A DNA stretch of 64,000 nt from Paroceanicella profunda (GCF_005887635.2 NZ_CP040818.1:558001-622000), one strand, 5' to 3'; shown: positions 17,644 through 26,303, numbered from the stretch's first letter. Notes: generated from the letters alone by a model not told the origin. Translations and numbers: made by a program.

Positions 17644-20103
17644 ATGAGCGAATGGGACGAAACCGACGATTTCACCGCCTGGGAGGCACAGAGCCTCAGC
17701 GCGCAGGCCATGGCCGCGCGCCCGGCGCCCTATCTGGACACGCTGAACGCGCCGCAACGCGCCGCGGTGGAGCAGCTGGACGGCCCCGTGCTGGTGCTCG
17801 CCGGCGCGGGCACGGGCAAGACCCGGGCGCTCACCGCACGCATCGCGCACCTGCTCAACACCGGCCGCGCCCGCCCGCACGAGATTCTCGCCGTCACCTT
17901 CACCAACAAGGCCGCGCGCGAGATGAAGTCCCGCATCGGCGCGCTGGTGGGCGGGGTGATCGAGGGCATGCCCTGGCTGGGCACCTTCCACTCGCTGTGC
18001 GTGCGCATCCTGCGCGCCCACGCGGAACTGGTGGGGCTGAAATCCAACTTCACCATTCTGGATTCGGATGACCAGCTGCGCCTGATGAAGCAGATCATCC
18101 AGGCCGAGGGCATCGACGACAAGCGCTGGCCGTCGCGGCTGCTGGCCTCGCTGATCGACCGCTGGAAGAACCGCGCCTGGACCCCGGACAAGGTGCCGGC
18201 CGACGAATCCGGGCAATATGACGGCCGCGGGGCGGAGCTTTACGCCGCCTACCAGGCCCGGCTGAAGACCCTCAACGCGGCGGATTTCGGCGACCTGCTG
18301 CTGCATGTCGTGCAGATCTTCCTCATGCACCCGGACGTGCTGGCGAAATACCAGCGCTGGTTCCGCTACATCCTGGTGGACGAGTATCAGGACACCAACG
18401 TCGCCCAGTACCTGTGGCTGCGCCTGCTCGCGCAGGGCCACCGCAACATCTGCTGCGTGGGCGACGACGACCAGTCCATCTACGGCTGGCGCGGCGCGGA
18501 AGTGGGCAACATCCTGAAGTTCGAGAAGGATTTCCCCGGCGCGGCAGTCATCCGGCTGGAGCAGAACTACCGCTCCACCCCGCATATCCTCGCCGCGGCC
18601 TCCTCGGTCATCCACCAGAACGAGAGCCGGCTGGGCAAGACCCTCTGGACCGATTCGCCCGAGGGCGAGAAGGTCCGGCTCATCGGCCATTGGGACGGCG
18701 AGGAGGAAGCCCGCTGGATCGGCGAGGAGATCGAGGCGCTCACCCGCGGCACCCGGGGCCACGCCCCGGTGTCGGCCGACGGCATCGCCATCCTGGTGCG
18801 CGCCTCCTTCCAGATGCGCGCCTTCGAGGACCGGTTCCTGACCATCGGCCTGCCCTACCGCGTCATCGGCGGCCCGCGCTTCTACGAGCGCGCCGAGATC
18901 CGTGACGCGATGGCCTATTTCCGCGTCGTCGTCTCGCCCGATGACGGGCTCGCCTTCGAGCGCATCGTGAACACGCCCAAGCGCGGCATCGGCGACAAGG
19001 CCCAGCAGGAGATCAACCGCATCGCGCGCGAAAACGGCGTCTCGCTGCTGGAGGGCGCGCGGATGCTGGTGGAGGCCGGCGGCCTCTCCGCGAAGGCGCG
19101 CAAGGCGCTCGGCGAACTGGTCGCGGGCTTCGACCGCTGGCGCGCCTGGAACCGCGCGCTCGGCGCCGGCACGGTGGCGGACGGCGAGGTGCTGGTGAGC
19201 GACGACCGGCCGGAGACCGACGGCCCCCTCACCCATGTCGAACTGGCGCAGATCATCCTCGACGAGAGCGGCTACACCGAGATGTGGCGCACCGACAAGT
19301 CGCCGGAGGCGCCGGGCCGGCTGGAGAACATCAAGGAGCTGGTGCAGGCGCTGGAGGAGTTCGAGAACCTGCAGGGCTTCCTCGAGCACGTCGCCCTCGT
19401 GATGGACAACGAGCAGGACGAGAGCGCCCCAAAGGTGTCGATCATGACCCTGCACGGCGCGAAGGGGCTGGAATTTCCGGCCGTGTTCCTGCCGGGCTGG
19501 GAGGACGGGCTCTTCCCCTCGCAGCGCTCGATGGACGAGAGCGGGCTGAAGGGGCTGGAGGAGGAGCGCCGCCTCGCCTACGTGGGCATCACCCGGGCGG
19601 AGGAGCATCTCACCATCTCCTTCGCGGCGAACCGGCATGTCTACGGGCGCTGGCAATCCGCGCTGCCGTCACGCTTTATCGACGAGTTGCCGAAGTCCCA
19701 TGTCGACGTGCTGACGCCGCCGGGCCTCTACGGCGGCAGCTTCGGCGCCTCGTCGCCGGGCGGCGGCTTTACCGAGGCGGCCGGCCTTCCCGGCGTGATG
19801 CGCGGCACCGACCTGGAGCAGCGCGCGGCGCAGGCGAATGTCTACAATTCGCCGGGCTGGGCGCGGATGCAGGCCCGGCGCGGCCAGCACGGCACCAGCC
19901 AGCCGCGCGAGTCGCGCAACCTGGTGATCGACGCGAAGGCGGTGAGCGCGCGCAAGATCGGCGAGCGCGTGTTCCACCAGAAATTCGGCTATGGCGAGGT
20001 GATGGAGATCGAGGGCGACAAGCTCACCATCGAGTTCGACAAGGCCGGAACCAAGCGTGTCGTGGGAAGCTTCGTGACCGCGGCGGACGAAGCGCCGTTC
20101 TGA
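17644..20103 (+). CDS. uvrD: UvrD/PcrA superfamily 1 DNA helicase
   Basis: All SF1A motifs are present in this 819-residue protein: Q-motif LNAPQRAAV, Walker A AGAGTGKT (residues 53-60), Ia FTNKAAREMKSRI, II VDEYQDTN, III GDDDQSIYGWRGA, IV LEQNYRST, V TLHGAKGLEFPAVF and VI AYVGITRAEEHL. The C-terminal ~120 residues end in a short beta domain (GERVFHQKFGYGEVMEIEGDKLTIEFD), the PcrA/UvrD tail that binds RNA polymerase in some bacteria. The role is nucleotide-excision and mismatch repair and clearing of stalled transcription. It stands alone, divergent from the dehydrogenase gene with 142 bp between starts. Confidence 0.95.
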   Translation: MSEWDETDDFTAWEAQSLSAQAMAARPAPYLDTLNAPQRAAVEQLDGPVLVLAGAGTGKTRALTARIAHLLNTGRARPHEILAVTFTNKAAREMKSRIGALVGGVIEGMPWLGTFHSLCVRILRAHAELVGLKSNFTILDSDDQLRLMKQIIQAEGIDDKRWPSRLLASLIDRWKNRAWTPDKVPADESGQYDGRGAELYAAYQARLKTLNAADFGDLLLHVVQIFLMHPDVLAKYQRWFRYILVDEYQDTNVAQYLWLRLLAQGHRNICCVGDDDQSIYGWRGAEVGNILKFEKDFPGAAVIRLEQNYRSTPHILAAASSVIHQNESRLGKTLWTDSPEGEKVRLIGHWDGEEEARWIGEEIEALTRGTRGHAPVSADGIAILVRASFQMRAFEDRFLTIGLPYRVIGGPRFYERAEIRDAMAYFRVVVSPDDGLAFERIVNTPKRGIGDKAQQEINRIARENGVSLLEGARMLVEAGGLSAKARKALGELVAGFDRWRAWNRALGAGTVADGEVLVSDDRPETDGPLTHVELAQIILDESGYTEMWRTDKSPEAPGRLENIKELVQALEEFENLQGFLEHVALVMDNEQDESAPKVSIMTLHGAKGLEFPAVFLPGWEDGLFPSQRSMDESGLKGLEEERRLAYVGITRAEEHLTISFAANRHVYGRWQSALPSRFIDELPKSHVDVLTPPGLYGGSFGASSPGGGFTEAAGLPGVMRGTDLEQRAAQANVYNSPGWARMQARRGQHGTSQPRESRNLVIDAKAVSARKIGERVFHQKFGYGEVMEIEGDKLTIEFDKAGTKRVVGSFVTAADEAPF

Positions 20104-20246
20104 ACGGCCCCGCCCGGGCCGGGCGTCAGCCCATCCTCGCAGCCCCCGGCGCGGAGGCCGGCTGACCGGGTTCCGTCAGCCCATGGGGGCGCAGGCCATG
20201 GAAGGCCTGGTCCGTCAGGCCCGCGTGGCAAGCATGCACTTCACAA

Positions 20247-20268
20247 CCGCCGCGCAAAGGCGCGGCGG
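20247..20268. terminator. Hairpin between convergent uvrD and DUF1127 gene
   Basis: CCGCCGCGC and GCGCGGCGG form a nine-pair perfect stem with loop AAAG, midway between the convergent stops. No T-run follows on either strand. Confidence 0.5.
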
Positions 20269-20285
20269 CGGGCCGCCGGGACGGC

Positions 20286-20501
20286 TCAGCGGCTCAGGAA
20301 GGTGCGGAACACGTCCTGGCTCAGCGTCTCGCGGTTGAGGCCGCGCGCGGCCAGCGCAGCGTCGGACAGGCGCGACAGGCGCTCATACTCATGCGCGGCC
20401 GAGAGCCCCTCACCCAGCGAGGCGAACACGTCGAACACGGCATCGATGGCCGCGCGCAGACGACCGGTTGCCGGAGCGGAGGCGAAGGTGGTGGTGGACA
20501 T
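20286..20501 (-). CDS. DUF1127 small basic protein
   Basis: A 71-residue protein whose C-terminal part YERLSRLSDAALAARGLNRETLS is the DUF1127 core (LxxLSDxxLxxRGLxRxxL). DUF1127 proteins in alphaproteobacteria are small RNA-binding or phosphate- and stress-linked regulators; in Rhodobacter the relative CcaF1 affects RNA turnover. The N-terminal half (about 35 residues, Ala/Thr-rich then amphipathic) is variable in the family. The ATG at 20501 is preceded by GGAGA. The upstream stretch 20502-20833 contains an AT-richer patch (20560-20670) likely to hold its promoter, but I could not fix the elements. No other gene is seen there. Confidence 0.8.
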   Translation of the reverse strand: MSTTTFASAPATGRLRAAIDAVFDVFASLGEGLSAAHEYERLSRLSDAALAARGLNRETLSQDVFRTFLSR

Positions 20502-20723
20502 GGCGGTATCTCCTGATCGGGTCGGGCGGCAGTGCCGCGTCTCTTGGCTCTAAACATCGTCGGAATCGGTGATTTTGCAATGCAGCAATACCGAAGACCC
20601 GCCTTGCGCTGAGCGAATGGCTTCCACGGCAGGCCCGCACCGATATTTAATGAATATGTTCAGCTTTTGGCGCTCGGCGGCCTTCCCGGCCCGCCACCAG
20701 CCCTGCACCAGACGCGGATTCTC

Positions 20724-20744
20724 CCATGCTGCGCCGCAGCATGG
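20724..20744. promoter_or_regulatory. Perfect palindrome upstream of the trans-sulfuration gene
   Basis: CCATGCTGCG and CGCAGCATGG are exact inverted 10-mers around a single C, 90 bp before the start of the PLP enzyme. The near-zero loop suits a protein operator (LysR- or MetJ-like role) better than an RNA hairpin. No regulator gene lies next to it. Confidence 0.4.
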
Positions 20745-20833
20745 CGCACCCCGCCCCGCGGCATCGCGATTTCGCGTTGCGCGGGCGCCCCGCTGGGGTA
20801 CCGTCAGCGCGCAAGACCGATGGAGATCCCCGC

Positions 20834-21943
20834 ATGACCACCCCCCCGCGTGACGACCGCGCCCTCACCCTGCTGCATCACCGTTCCGAAGCCCTGCGCA
20901 AGGGCGACCCGCTGTCGCTGCCGCTCACCCTGTCGAGCGTGTTCCACCTGCCGGGAGACCCGCAGGCCGAGTTCACCTATGGCCGGTTCTCCACCCCTGT
21001 CTGGCAGGAACTGGAGGCCCAGCTCGCGGTGATCGAGGCGGCGGAGTGCATCGTCTTCCCCTCCGGCATGGCGGCGATCGCGGCAGTGTTCTACGCCCAC
21101 CTGAAATCCGGCGACCGGGTGCTGATGCCCTCGGACGGGTACTACACCGGGCGCGTGCTGCTGGAGCGGTTCCTGGTGAAACTGGGCGTGGAACCGGTGT
21201 TCCTGCCAACGCGCGACTTCGCCACCACCCCGCTCGACGGCCTGGCCATGGCCTTCATCGAAACCCCCTCGAACCCGGGCCTGGACGTGTGCGACATCCG
21301 CGCCTTCGCGGCGCGGGCCCGGCCGGCGGGCGTGGTGACCGTCGTCGACAACACCACCTGCACCGCCTATCTCCAGCAGCCGCTGGACCTCGGCGCCGAC
21401 CTGGTGGTGATGTCGGACACGAAGTCGAGCGCCGGGCATTCCGACGTGCTGCTCGGCCATGTGGCCGGGCGCGACGCGGCCCTGATGCAGCCGATCCGGG
21501 ACTGGCGCACCCTGTCGGGCGCCATCGCGGGGCCCTTCGAGGCCTGGCTCACCCACCGCGGGCTGGAAACGCTCGACGTGCGGCTGGAGCGCATGTGCCG
21601 CTCCGCCGGGGTGATCGCCGGGCGCTTCGCGGAGCATCCGGCCGTGCAGAGCGTGCGCTATCCCGGGCTCGCCTCGGACCCCTCGCACGAGATCGCGGCG
21701 CGGCAGATGTCGGCCTTCGGCTTCATCATTTCGCTCTCGCTGGAGAGCGCGGAGGCGGCGGAGGCCTTCATCACCGGCTGCCCGGCCCTGGCCGCGACCA
21801 CCAGTTTCGGCGGCGTGCACTCCTCCGCCGAGCGCCGGGCGCGCTGGGGCGACGCGGTTGCCCCGGGCTTCGTGCGGCTCTCCGTGGGGTGCGAACCGAC
21901 CGAAGCGCTCTGGTCCGCCTTCGCCGCAGCCCTGCCCGGCTGA
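20834..21943 (+). CDS. Cys/Met metabolism PLP enzyme (cystathionine gamma-lyase-like)
   Basis: The 369-residue protein is a fold-type I PLP enzyme of the trans-sulfuration family. Visible residues: YGRFSTPVWQELE (PLP phosphate contact from the neighbour subunit), FPSGMAAIAAVF, ETPSNPGLDVCDI, VVDNTTCTAYLQQPLDLGADLVVMSDTKSSAGHSD with the Schiff-base Lys197, and C-terminal TSFGGVHSSAERRARWGDAVAPGFVRLSVGCEP. Family members split or make cystathionine (MetB, MetC, CGL) or desulfhydrate cysteine; the variant 'SDTK...GHSDV' is common to Rhodobacterales proteins annotated as cystathionine gamma-lyase. The start at 20834 has GGAGA upstream. It is monocistronic. The exact reaction is uncertain. Confidence 0.85.
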   Translation: MTTPPRDDRALTLLHHRSEALRKGDPLSLPLTLSSVFHLPGDPQAEFTYGRFSTPVWQELEAQLAVIEAAECIVFPSGMAAIAAVFYAHLKSGDRVLMPSDGYYTGRVLLERFLVKLGVEPVFLPTRDFATTPLDGLAMAFIETPSNPGLDVCDIRAFAARARPAGVVTVVDNTTCTAYLQQPLDLGADLVVMSDTKSSAGHSDVLLGHVAGRDAALMQPIRDWRTLSGAIAGPFEAWLTHRGLETLDVRLERMCRSAGVIAGRFAEHPAVQSVRYPGLASDPSHEIAARQMSAFGFIISLSLESAEAAEAFITGCPALAATTSFGGVHSSAERRARWGDAVAPGFVRLSVGCEPTEALWSAFAAALPG

Positions 21944-21987
21944 GCCGCTCCCGGCGCCCGGACGCGCGTCAAGAAAGCGTCATCCCC

Positions 21988-21996
21988 TGTGGATAA
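21988..21996 (-). promoter_or_regulatory. Single consensus DnaA-box sequence
   Basis: TGTGGATAA, the complement of TTATCCACA, occurs 45 bp after the end of the PLP enzyme gene and upstream of the HNH promoter. One box without an AT-rich unwinding region does not make an origin; it could be a DnaA regulatory site or chance. Confidence 0.3.
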
Positions 21997-22035
21997 AAGG
22001 GGGTGTCGCCTGGCCCGACACTGTATCTGGAGGGC

Positions 22036-22063
22036 TTGCGCGAATGTGAAGGCCAGATATAGT
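22036..22063 (+). promoter_or_regulatory. Candidate sigma-70 promoter for the HNH gene
   Basis: TTGCGC (22036-22041), 16-bp spacer, TATAGT (22058-22063). Transcription would begin about 22070, immediately before the hairpin leader. Confidence 0.5.
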
Positions 22064-22073
22064 GGCCCTAACT

Positions 22074-22126
22074 GGGACGGGCGCGTCCCGTCCTGGCACC
22101 CGATCGGGGTGGCGACAGGACGGAGG
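22074..22126 (+). promoter_or_regulatory. Structured 5' leader with overlapping hairpins at the ribosome site
   Basis: Hairpin 1 pairs GGGACG (22074-22079) with CGTCCC (22084-22089). Hairpin 2 pairs CCGTCCTG (22088-22095) with CAGGACGG (22116-22123), with inner pairing CACCC/GGGTG. The two share bases 22088-22089, and hairpin 2 covers the first two bases of the Shine-Dalgarno GGAGG (22122-22126). The arrangement could switch translation of the HNH gene on and off. No known riboswitch class is recognised. Confidence 0.4.
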
Positions 22127-22137
22127 CCCAGTTGCTG

Positions 22138-22722
22138 ATGAATACCGACTTCTCGACCAATTTCGTAAGGAGCCCGGCGGCCCTGCGGGAACACCCCGCA
22201 CTGGTGCTGAACGCGGACTTCCGGCCGTTGTCCTACTTCCCGCTGTCGTTGTGGCCGTGGCAGGAAGCCGTGAAGGCTGCCTGGCTCGACCGGGTGCAGA
22301 TCATCGCCGAATACGACGTGACGGTGCGCAGCCCCTCGACCGAGATCCGCCTGCCCTCGGTCGTGGTGCTGCGCGACTATGTGAAGCCGGCCCGCATGGC
22401 GGCCTTCACCCGGTTCAACCTGTTCCTGCGCGACGAATTCACCTGCCAGTACTGCGGTTCCCGCGGGGAGATGACCTTCGACCATGTGGTGCCCCGCTCC
22501 CGCGGCGGGCGCACGACGTGGGAGAACGTCGTCGCCTCCTGCTCGCCGTGCAACCTGCGCAAGGGCAACAAGACGCTGAAACAATCCGGGATGCGCCTGC
22601 GCCAGCCGGCGATGCGGCCCTCGCCGGAGCAACTGCAGAACGTGGGCCGGAAATTCCCGCCCAACTTCCTGCACGACAGCTGGCTGGACTATCTCTACTG
22701 GGATGCCGAACTGGACGCCTGA
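22138..22722 (+). CDS. HNH endonuclease domain protein
   Basis: The 194-residue protein has an N-terminal conserved block (REHPALVLNADFRPLSYFPLSLWPWQEAVKAAWLDRV) and a zinc-bound HNH nuclease core: CQYCGSRGEMTFDHVVPRSRGG with the CxxC pair and DH dyad, then NVVASCSPCNLRKGNK with the second CxxC. This exact architecture is a widespread, chromosomally encoded alphaproteobacterial HNH family not tied to phage; its cellular role is not established. I choose the ATG at 22138; a TTG at 22132 sits nearer GGAGG (5 bases) and may be used. A structured leader precedes it. Confidence 0.85.
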   Translation: MNTDFSTNFVRSPAALREHPALVLNADFRPLSYFPLSLWPWQEAVKAAWLDRVQIIAEYDVTVRSPSTEIRLPSVVVLRDYVKPARMAAFTRFNLFLRDEFTCQYCGSRGEMTFDHVVPRSRGGRTTWENVVASCSPCNLRKGNKTLKQSGMRLRQPAMRPSPEQLQNVGRKFPPNFLHDSWLDYLYWDAELDA

Positions 22723-22824
22723 CCGGCCCTGCCGCCCCGCCCCTCCGGCAGGGGAGGCCTGCCCCACCCGGTGGCCGGAGCCTGCCGGCCGCGCGAGGCA
22801 CGCCACGCCCGACCGCCCCTGCCC

Positions 22825-23304
22825 TCAGCGCCGCGCGCGGGCCGCCGAGAGCCAGACCAGAACCAGCACGGCGGAGAACACGCCGTTCCACGCCGCCATC
22901 GACAGGTCGAGGAACGACCAGGCGATCTCGTCGCAGCGCACCAGCGGCGCCGCCATGATCTGCGCCATCAGGTCATTGGTGGACATGCCCTCCACGCCCG
23001 AGGAGGTGCAGGCCATCGGCCCCTGCCACCAGCCCTGCTCGACACCCGCGTGGAACAGGCCCAGCCCGGCGCTCACCGCCAGCACGACCGCCGCCAGCCC
23101 CGCCAGCCGGCGCGAGCCGGTGAGGATCACCGCAAGGCCCAGGGCGATGGCGATGCCGTGCGGCCAGCGCTGCCAGATGCACATCTCGCAAGGCGTCAGC
23201 CCGCCGAACACCTGGAACGCCAGCGCCCCGCCCAGCAGGGCCGCCGAGCCGAGCGTCGCGACAAGGCCCCGCGCCCGGACGGCGGTTAGCACGCGTGCCG
23301 ACAT
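22825..23304 (-). CDS. dsbB: DsbB-family disulfide bond formation protein
   Basis: The 159-residue inner-membrane protein shows four membrane helices. The first periplasmic cysteine pair is PCEMC (Cys39, Cys42), inside the conserved 'LTPCEMCIWQRWPHG' that also binds quinone. The second periplasmic loop carries Cys99 (MACTSSGVEG) and Cys124 (VRCDE). This is the complete DsbB set: it reoxidises DsbA and passes electrons to ubiquinone. The next gene upstream in the same direction (DedA/YqaA-like) begins only 12 bp away, so they form a two-gene operon. Confidence 0.92.
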   Translation of the reverse strand: MSARVLTAVRARGLVATLGSAALLGGALAFQVFGGLTPCEMCIWQRWPHGIAIALGLAVILTGSRRLAGLAAVVLAVSAGLGLFHAGVEQGWWQGPMACTSSGVEGMSTNDLMAQIMAAPLVRCDEIAWSFLDLSMAAWNGVFSAVLVLVWLSAARARR

Positions 23305-23316
23305 CTTCAGTACTCC

Positions 23317-23895
23317 TCAGAAAAGTTTCACAAGCAGGAAGCCGCCGAACAGCAGGACCACCGAAACGGTGGCCACCAGCCCCAGCCTCCGCTCAATGAA
23401 GTCGCGCACCGGCGGGCCGAACTTCCACAACAGCGCGGCGATCACGAAGAAGCGCAACGCGCGCGCGATGATGCTCGCCAGAGTGAATACGGCGAGATTG
23501 AGCCCCGTCGCCCCGGAGGCGATTGTGATGACCTTGTAGGGAAATGGCGTCACCCCCGCGACCAGCACCGCCCAGGCCCCGTATTCGTTGAACGTGGCGG
23601 CGAATTCGCGGAACTGCGCGCCCTTGCCGTAGAAATCCAGCACCGGCTTGCCGACGAGATCGAAGAGCTCCGAGCCGATGAGGTAGCCCAGCATGCCGCC
23701 CAGCACCGAGGCCAGGGTGCAGACACCCGCGATGAGCCAGGCGCGACGCGGACGCGCGATGATCATCGGCACCAGCAGCACGTCGGGCGGGATGGGGAAG
23801 ACCGAGCTCTCCACGAAACTGATCGCCGCCAGGAACCACAGCGCGTGGCGGTGGCCGGCAAGGGTGATCACTCTGTCGTAAAGGGCTCTGAGCAT
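23317..23895 (-). CDS. DedA/YqaA-type (SNARE-associated/VTT) membrane protein
   Basis: The 192-residue membrane protein has the DedA-superfamily pattern: an early acidic 'FVESSVFPIPPDVLLVPMIIARP' helix hairpin, 'GGMLGYLIGSELFD' and the later re-entrant segment 'AGVTPFPYKVITIASGATGLNL' with the conserved Gly/Pro. This is the YqaA branch. The superfamily includes undecaprenyl-phosphate and phospholipid scramblases or flippases, so an envelope lipid role is likely. It lies directly upstream of dsbB in a two-gene operon; uppP at 50-51 kb works in the same lipid carrier cycle but is not linked. Confidence 0.85.
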   Translation of the reverse strand: MLRALYDRVITLAGHRHALWFLAAISFVESSVFPIPPDVLLVPMIIARPRRAWLIAGVCTLASVLGGMLGYLIGSELFDLVGKPVLDFYGKGAQFREFAATFNEYGAWAVLVAGVTPFPYKVITIASGATGLNLAVFTLASIIARALRFFVIAALLWKFGPPVRDFIERRLGLVATVSVVLLFGGFLLVKLF

Positions 23896-24034
23896 GGCAA
23901 ACCGCTAGCAGCAGGGGGGCAGCCTGTCCACTCAATGCTGCGCTGCGATCACGGTTTCGCAGCCCCGCCGTGATCGCTCCGCGCCCGCGGCGCCCCGATC
24001 CCGGCGCGGCGGGGGGCGGGGCCCGGGATTTCCG

Positions 24035-24064
24035 TTCGACAATCCCGCGCCGGTTGGCTAAAAC
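24035..24064 (+). promoter_or_regulatory. secG: Candidate sigma-70 promoter for secG
   Basis: TTCGAC (24035-24040), 18-bp spacer, TAAAAC (24059-24064), followed by a GC-rich leader of about 80 bases before the secG ATG. Confidence 0.4.
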
Positions 24065-24149
24065 GCCCCCGGTCGGGCCCCGCGCGGGGTCCGGATACGG
24101 AGTCCGGGCGTCTCGCGTCCGGTGACTGGCTGAAGGGACCTCTGGTTAC

Positions 24150-24518
24150 ATGGAAAATGTCATTCTGACTGTCCATCTCATCATCGCCGTGTTCCTGATC
24201 GGAATCGTCCTGCTGCAGCGCTCGGAGGGCGGCGCCCTCGGCATGGGCGGTGGCGGCGGCGGCGGGCTGGTCTCGAGCCGCGGTGCGGCAACGGCCCTCT
24301 CCAAGGTCACCTGGGGCCTCGCGGCGGCGTTCATCGTCACCTCCGTCACCCTGACCATCCTCGCGGCGTCGCACAGCTCGGACCGCTCGGTGCTCGACAC
24401 CATCCTGCCGCCGGACACCACCGGCACCGCCCCCCAGATCGACGCGCCCGCACCGGTTCTGCCGCCTGCCTCCGGCACCGGGTCCGACCAGCCGCTCGCG
24501 CCTCCCCCCGCGGAATAA
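24150..24518 (+). CDS. secG: Preprotein translocase subunit SecG
   Basis: The 122-residue protein has the SecG layout: N-terminal membrane helix with 'LIIAVFLIGIVLLQRSEGGALGMGGGGGGGLVSSRGAATALSK', where the short polar Gly-rich loop leads into the second helix (TWGLAAAFIVTSVTLTIL). The C-terminal Pro-rich tail beyond about residue 85 is common in alphaproteobacteria. SecG supports SecYE-driven export. In many alphaproteobacteria pyrG follows secG; here four other genes lie between. Confidence 0.93.
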   Translation: MENVILTVHLIIAVFLIGIVLLQRSEGGALGMGGGGGGGLVSSRGAATALSKVTWGLAAAFIVTSVTLTILAASHSSDRSVLDTILPPDTTGTAPQIDAPAPVLPPASGTGSDQPLAPPPAE

Positions 24519-24524
24519 CCTTCC

Positions 24525-26303
24525 GTGCAGGGCCTGCCAGGGCGCATCGAGACGGCGGCGCTGGCCGCTCTCGGCTGGGCCGAGGCCAGCGCCCCGCGGC
24601 GGGCGGCCCTGATCGGGCTGCTGGCCCTGCTCACCCTGCTGCCCGGCCTCGCGGCCCTGCCGCCCACCGACCGCGACGAGAGCCGCTTCGTGCAGGCCTC
24701 CCGCCAGATGATCGAGACGGGCGACCTGATCGACATCCGCTTCCAGGACGAGCCGCGCTGGAAGAAGCCCGCCGGCATCTACTGGCTGCAGGCCGCCTCG
24801 GCCTCCGCCTTCGGCGGGGCGCAGGCACCGGTCTGGGCCTATCGGCTGCCCTCGGCCCTGGCGGTGTTCCTCGCCGGCCTGCTCACCATCTGGACCCTGC
24901 TGCCGCTCGCCGGCCAGCGCGCGGCCACGCTCGCCGGGGCCATGGTCTCCACCGCGCTGCTGGTGGTCGTCGAAGGCCATATCGCCAAGACCGATGCCAC
25001 CCTGCTCGCCTGCGTGATGCTCGCGCAAGGCGCCCTGGCGCGCATCCGCACCCGCGCGGTGACCCGGTTCGACTGGCGCCACCTGCTGTTCTGGGGGGCC
25101 CTGGGGCTGGGCGTGCTGGTGAAGGGGCCGGTGATCCTGCTCTCCGCCGGCGGCACGCTGCTCTGGCTCACGGTCACCGAACGGGCGCCGCGCCGGTTGC
25201 TGGAGCTGAAGCCGCTGCCCGGATTCGGCCTGCTCATCCTGCTCACCCTGCCCTGGGCGGTGGCCATCTGGCTGCGCACCGGCGGCGCCTTCTTCGACGA
25301 GGCCGTGGGTACCGACCTGCTCGGCAAGGTGACCGCCGGCGCCGAGAAGCACTGGGGCCCGCCGGGCTATTACCTCGCCACGGTCTGGGGCACGTTCTGG
25401 CCCTGGACGCCGCTGGCGCTCTTCGCCGCGCCCTTCGTGTGGCGCGCCCGGGCCAGCACCGCGATGCGCTTCCTGCTCGGCTGGGCATTGCCCTTCTGGC
25501 TGGTGTTCGCCCTCGTCTCCACCAAGCTGCCGCATTACATCCTGCCGATCCTGCCGGCGCTGGCCGGAATGATCGCCCTCTGGGCGACGGCGCCTGACCG
25601 TGCCGTTCCCGGCCGGCTGCGCCCCCTGTTCGCCGCCGGGCTCTTCGCCCTGGTGGGCGGCCTGCTGGGCCTCGCCGGGCTGATCGGGCCGACGGTGTTG
25701 GAAGGCACGGTCTCCGCGCCCGGCGTGCTTCTCGCGCTCCTCGCCCTCGGCGCGGTGGCACTGGGGGCCCGGGCCATCGCGCGGATGCAGGTGCACGCCT
25801 ACATCGGCAGTGCGCTCATCGCCGGCCTCTGCCTCTACGCCTCCATCCTGCAATACACCCTTCCGGCGCTGCACTCCGTGTTCCTGAGCCCGCGCCTCGC
25901 GGAGGCCCGCGCCCGCTTCGATGCCTGCACCGACCGGCCGCTGGTCTCCGTCGGCTACCGCGAGCCCAGCCTCGTGGTCGCCGGCGGCACCGACACGATG
26001 CTCGCCGATGCCGGGGAAGCCGCCGACCTGCTGCGCAGCCAGGATGGCTGGCTGGTGTTCTTCGAGGAGAGCCGCGGCTTCGCGCTCGACCGGTTCATCG
26101 CCGAGCAAAACCTGCCGCTGACCACCCTGCAGACGATCCACGGCTTCAACTACAACCGCGGCAAGCCGACCACCCTCCACCTGGTGGCCCGGCCCGGCGA
26201 CCCCCGCCTCGCGGGGTGCACGCCCGCCCCCGCCCCCCGGGCCGACGCGCCGCCGCCGGGCCCGGACGCCACCGGCGCCGCCATCCAACCGCCGTCTGGA
26301 TAA
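24525..26303 (+). CDS. ArnT-like lipid-linked sugar transferase (GT83/PMT-2 family)
   Basis: This 592-residue integral membrane protein has an N-terminal half with the PMT/ArnT periplasmic acid motif 'PTDRDESRFVQASRQM' (about residues 47-62, Asp/Glu pair) and about ten to twelve membrane segments, then a C-terminal soluble domain from about residue 440. ArnT-type enzymes move a sugar such as aminoarabinose or galacturonic acid from an undecaprenyl carrier to lipid A or other glycans. The start is GTG at 24525, 6 bp after secG. It is the first of a transferase / GT2 / LAB_N set. The sugar is not identifiable. Confidence 0.85.
   Translation: MQGLPGRIETAALAALGWAEASAPRRAALIGLLALLTLLPGLAALPPTDRDESRFVQASRQMIETGDLIDIRFQDEPRWKKPAGIYWLQAASASAFGGAQAPVWAYRLPSALAVFLAGLLTIWTLLPLAGQRAATLAGAMVSTALLVVVEGHIAKTDATLLACVMLAQGALARIRTRAVTRFDWRHLLFWGALGLGVLVKGPVILLSAGGTLLWLTVTERAPRRLLELKPLPGFGLLILLTLPWAVAIWLRTGGAFFDEAVGTDLLGKVTAGAEKHWGPPGYYLATVWGTFWPWTPLALFAAPFVWRARASTAMRFLLGWALPFWLVFALVSTKLPHYILPILPALAGMIALWATAPDRAVPGRLRPLFAAGLFALVGGLLGLAGLIGPTVLEGTVSAPGVLLALLALGAVALGARAIARMQVHAYIGSALIAGLCLYASILQYTLPALHSVFLSPRLAEARARFDACTDRPLVSVGYREPSLVVAGGTDTMLADAGEAADLLRSQDGWLVFFEESRGFALDRFIAEQNLPLTTLQTIHGFNYNRGKPTTLHLVARPGDPRLAGCTPAPAPRADAPPPGPDATGAAIQPPSG

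Noticed and set aside
21988..21996. Chromosomal or plasmid origin
   Set aside because: Only one DnaA box, no AT-rich unwinding region, and no dnaA, dnaN, repABC or parAB genes in the window.
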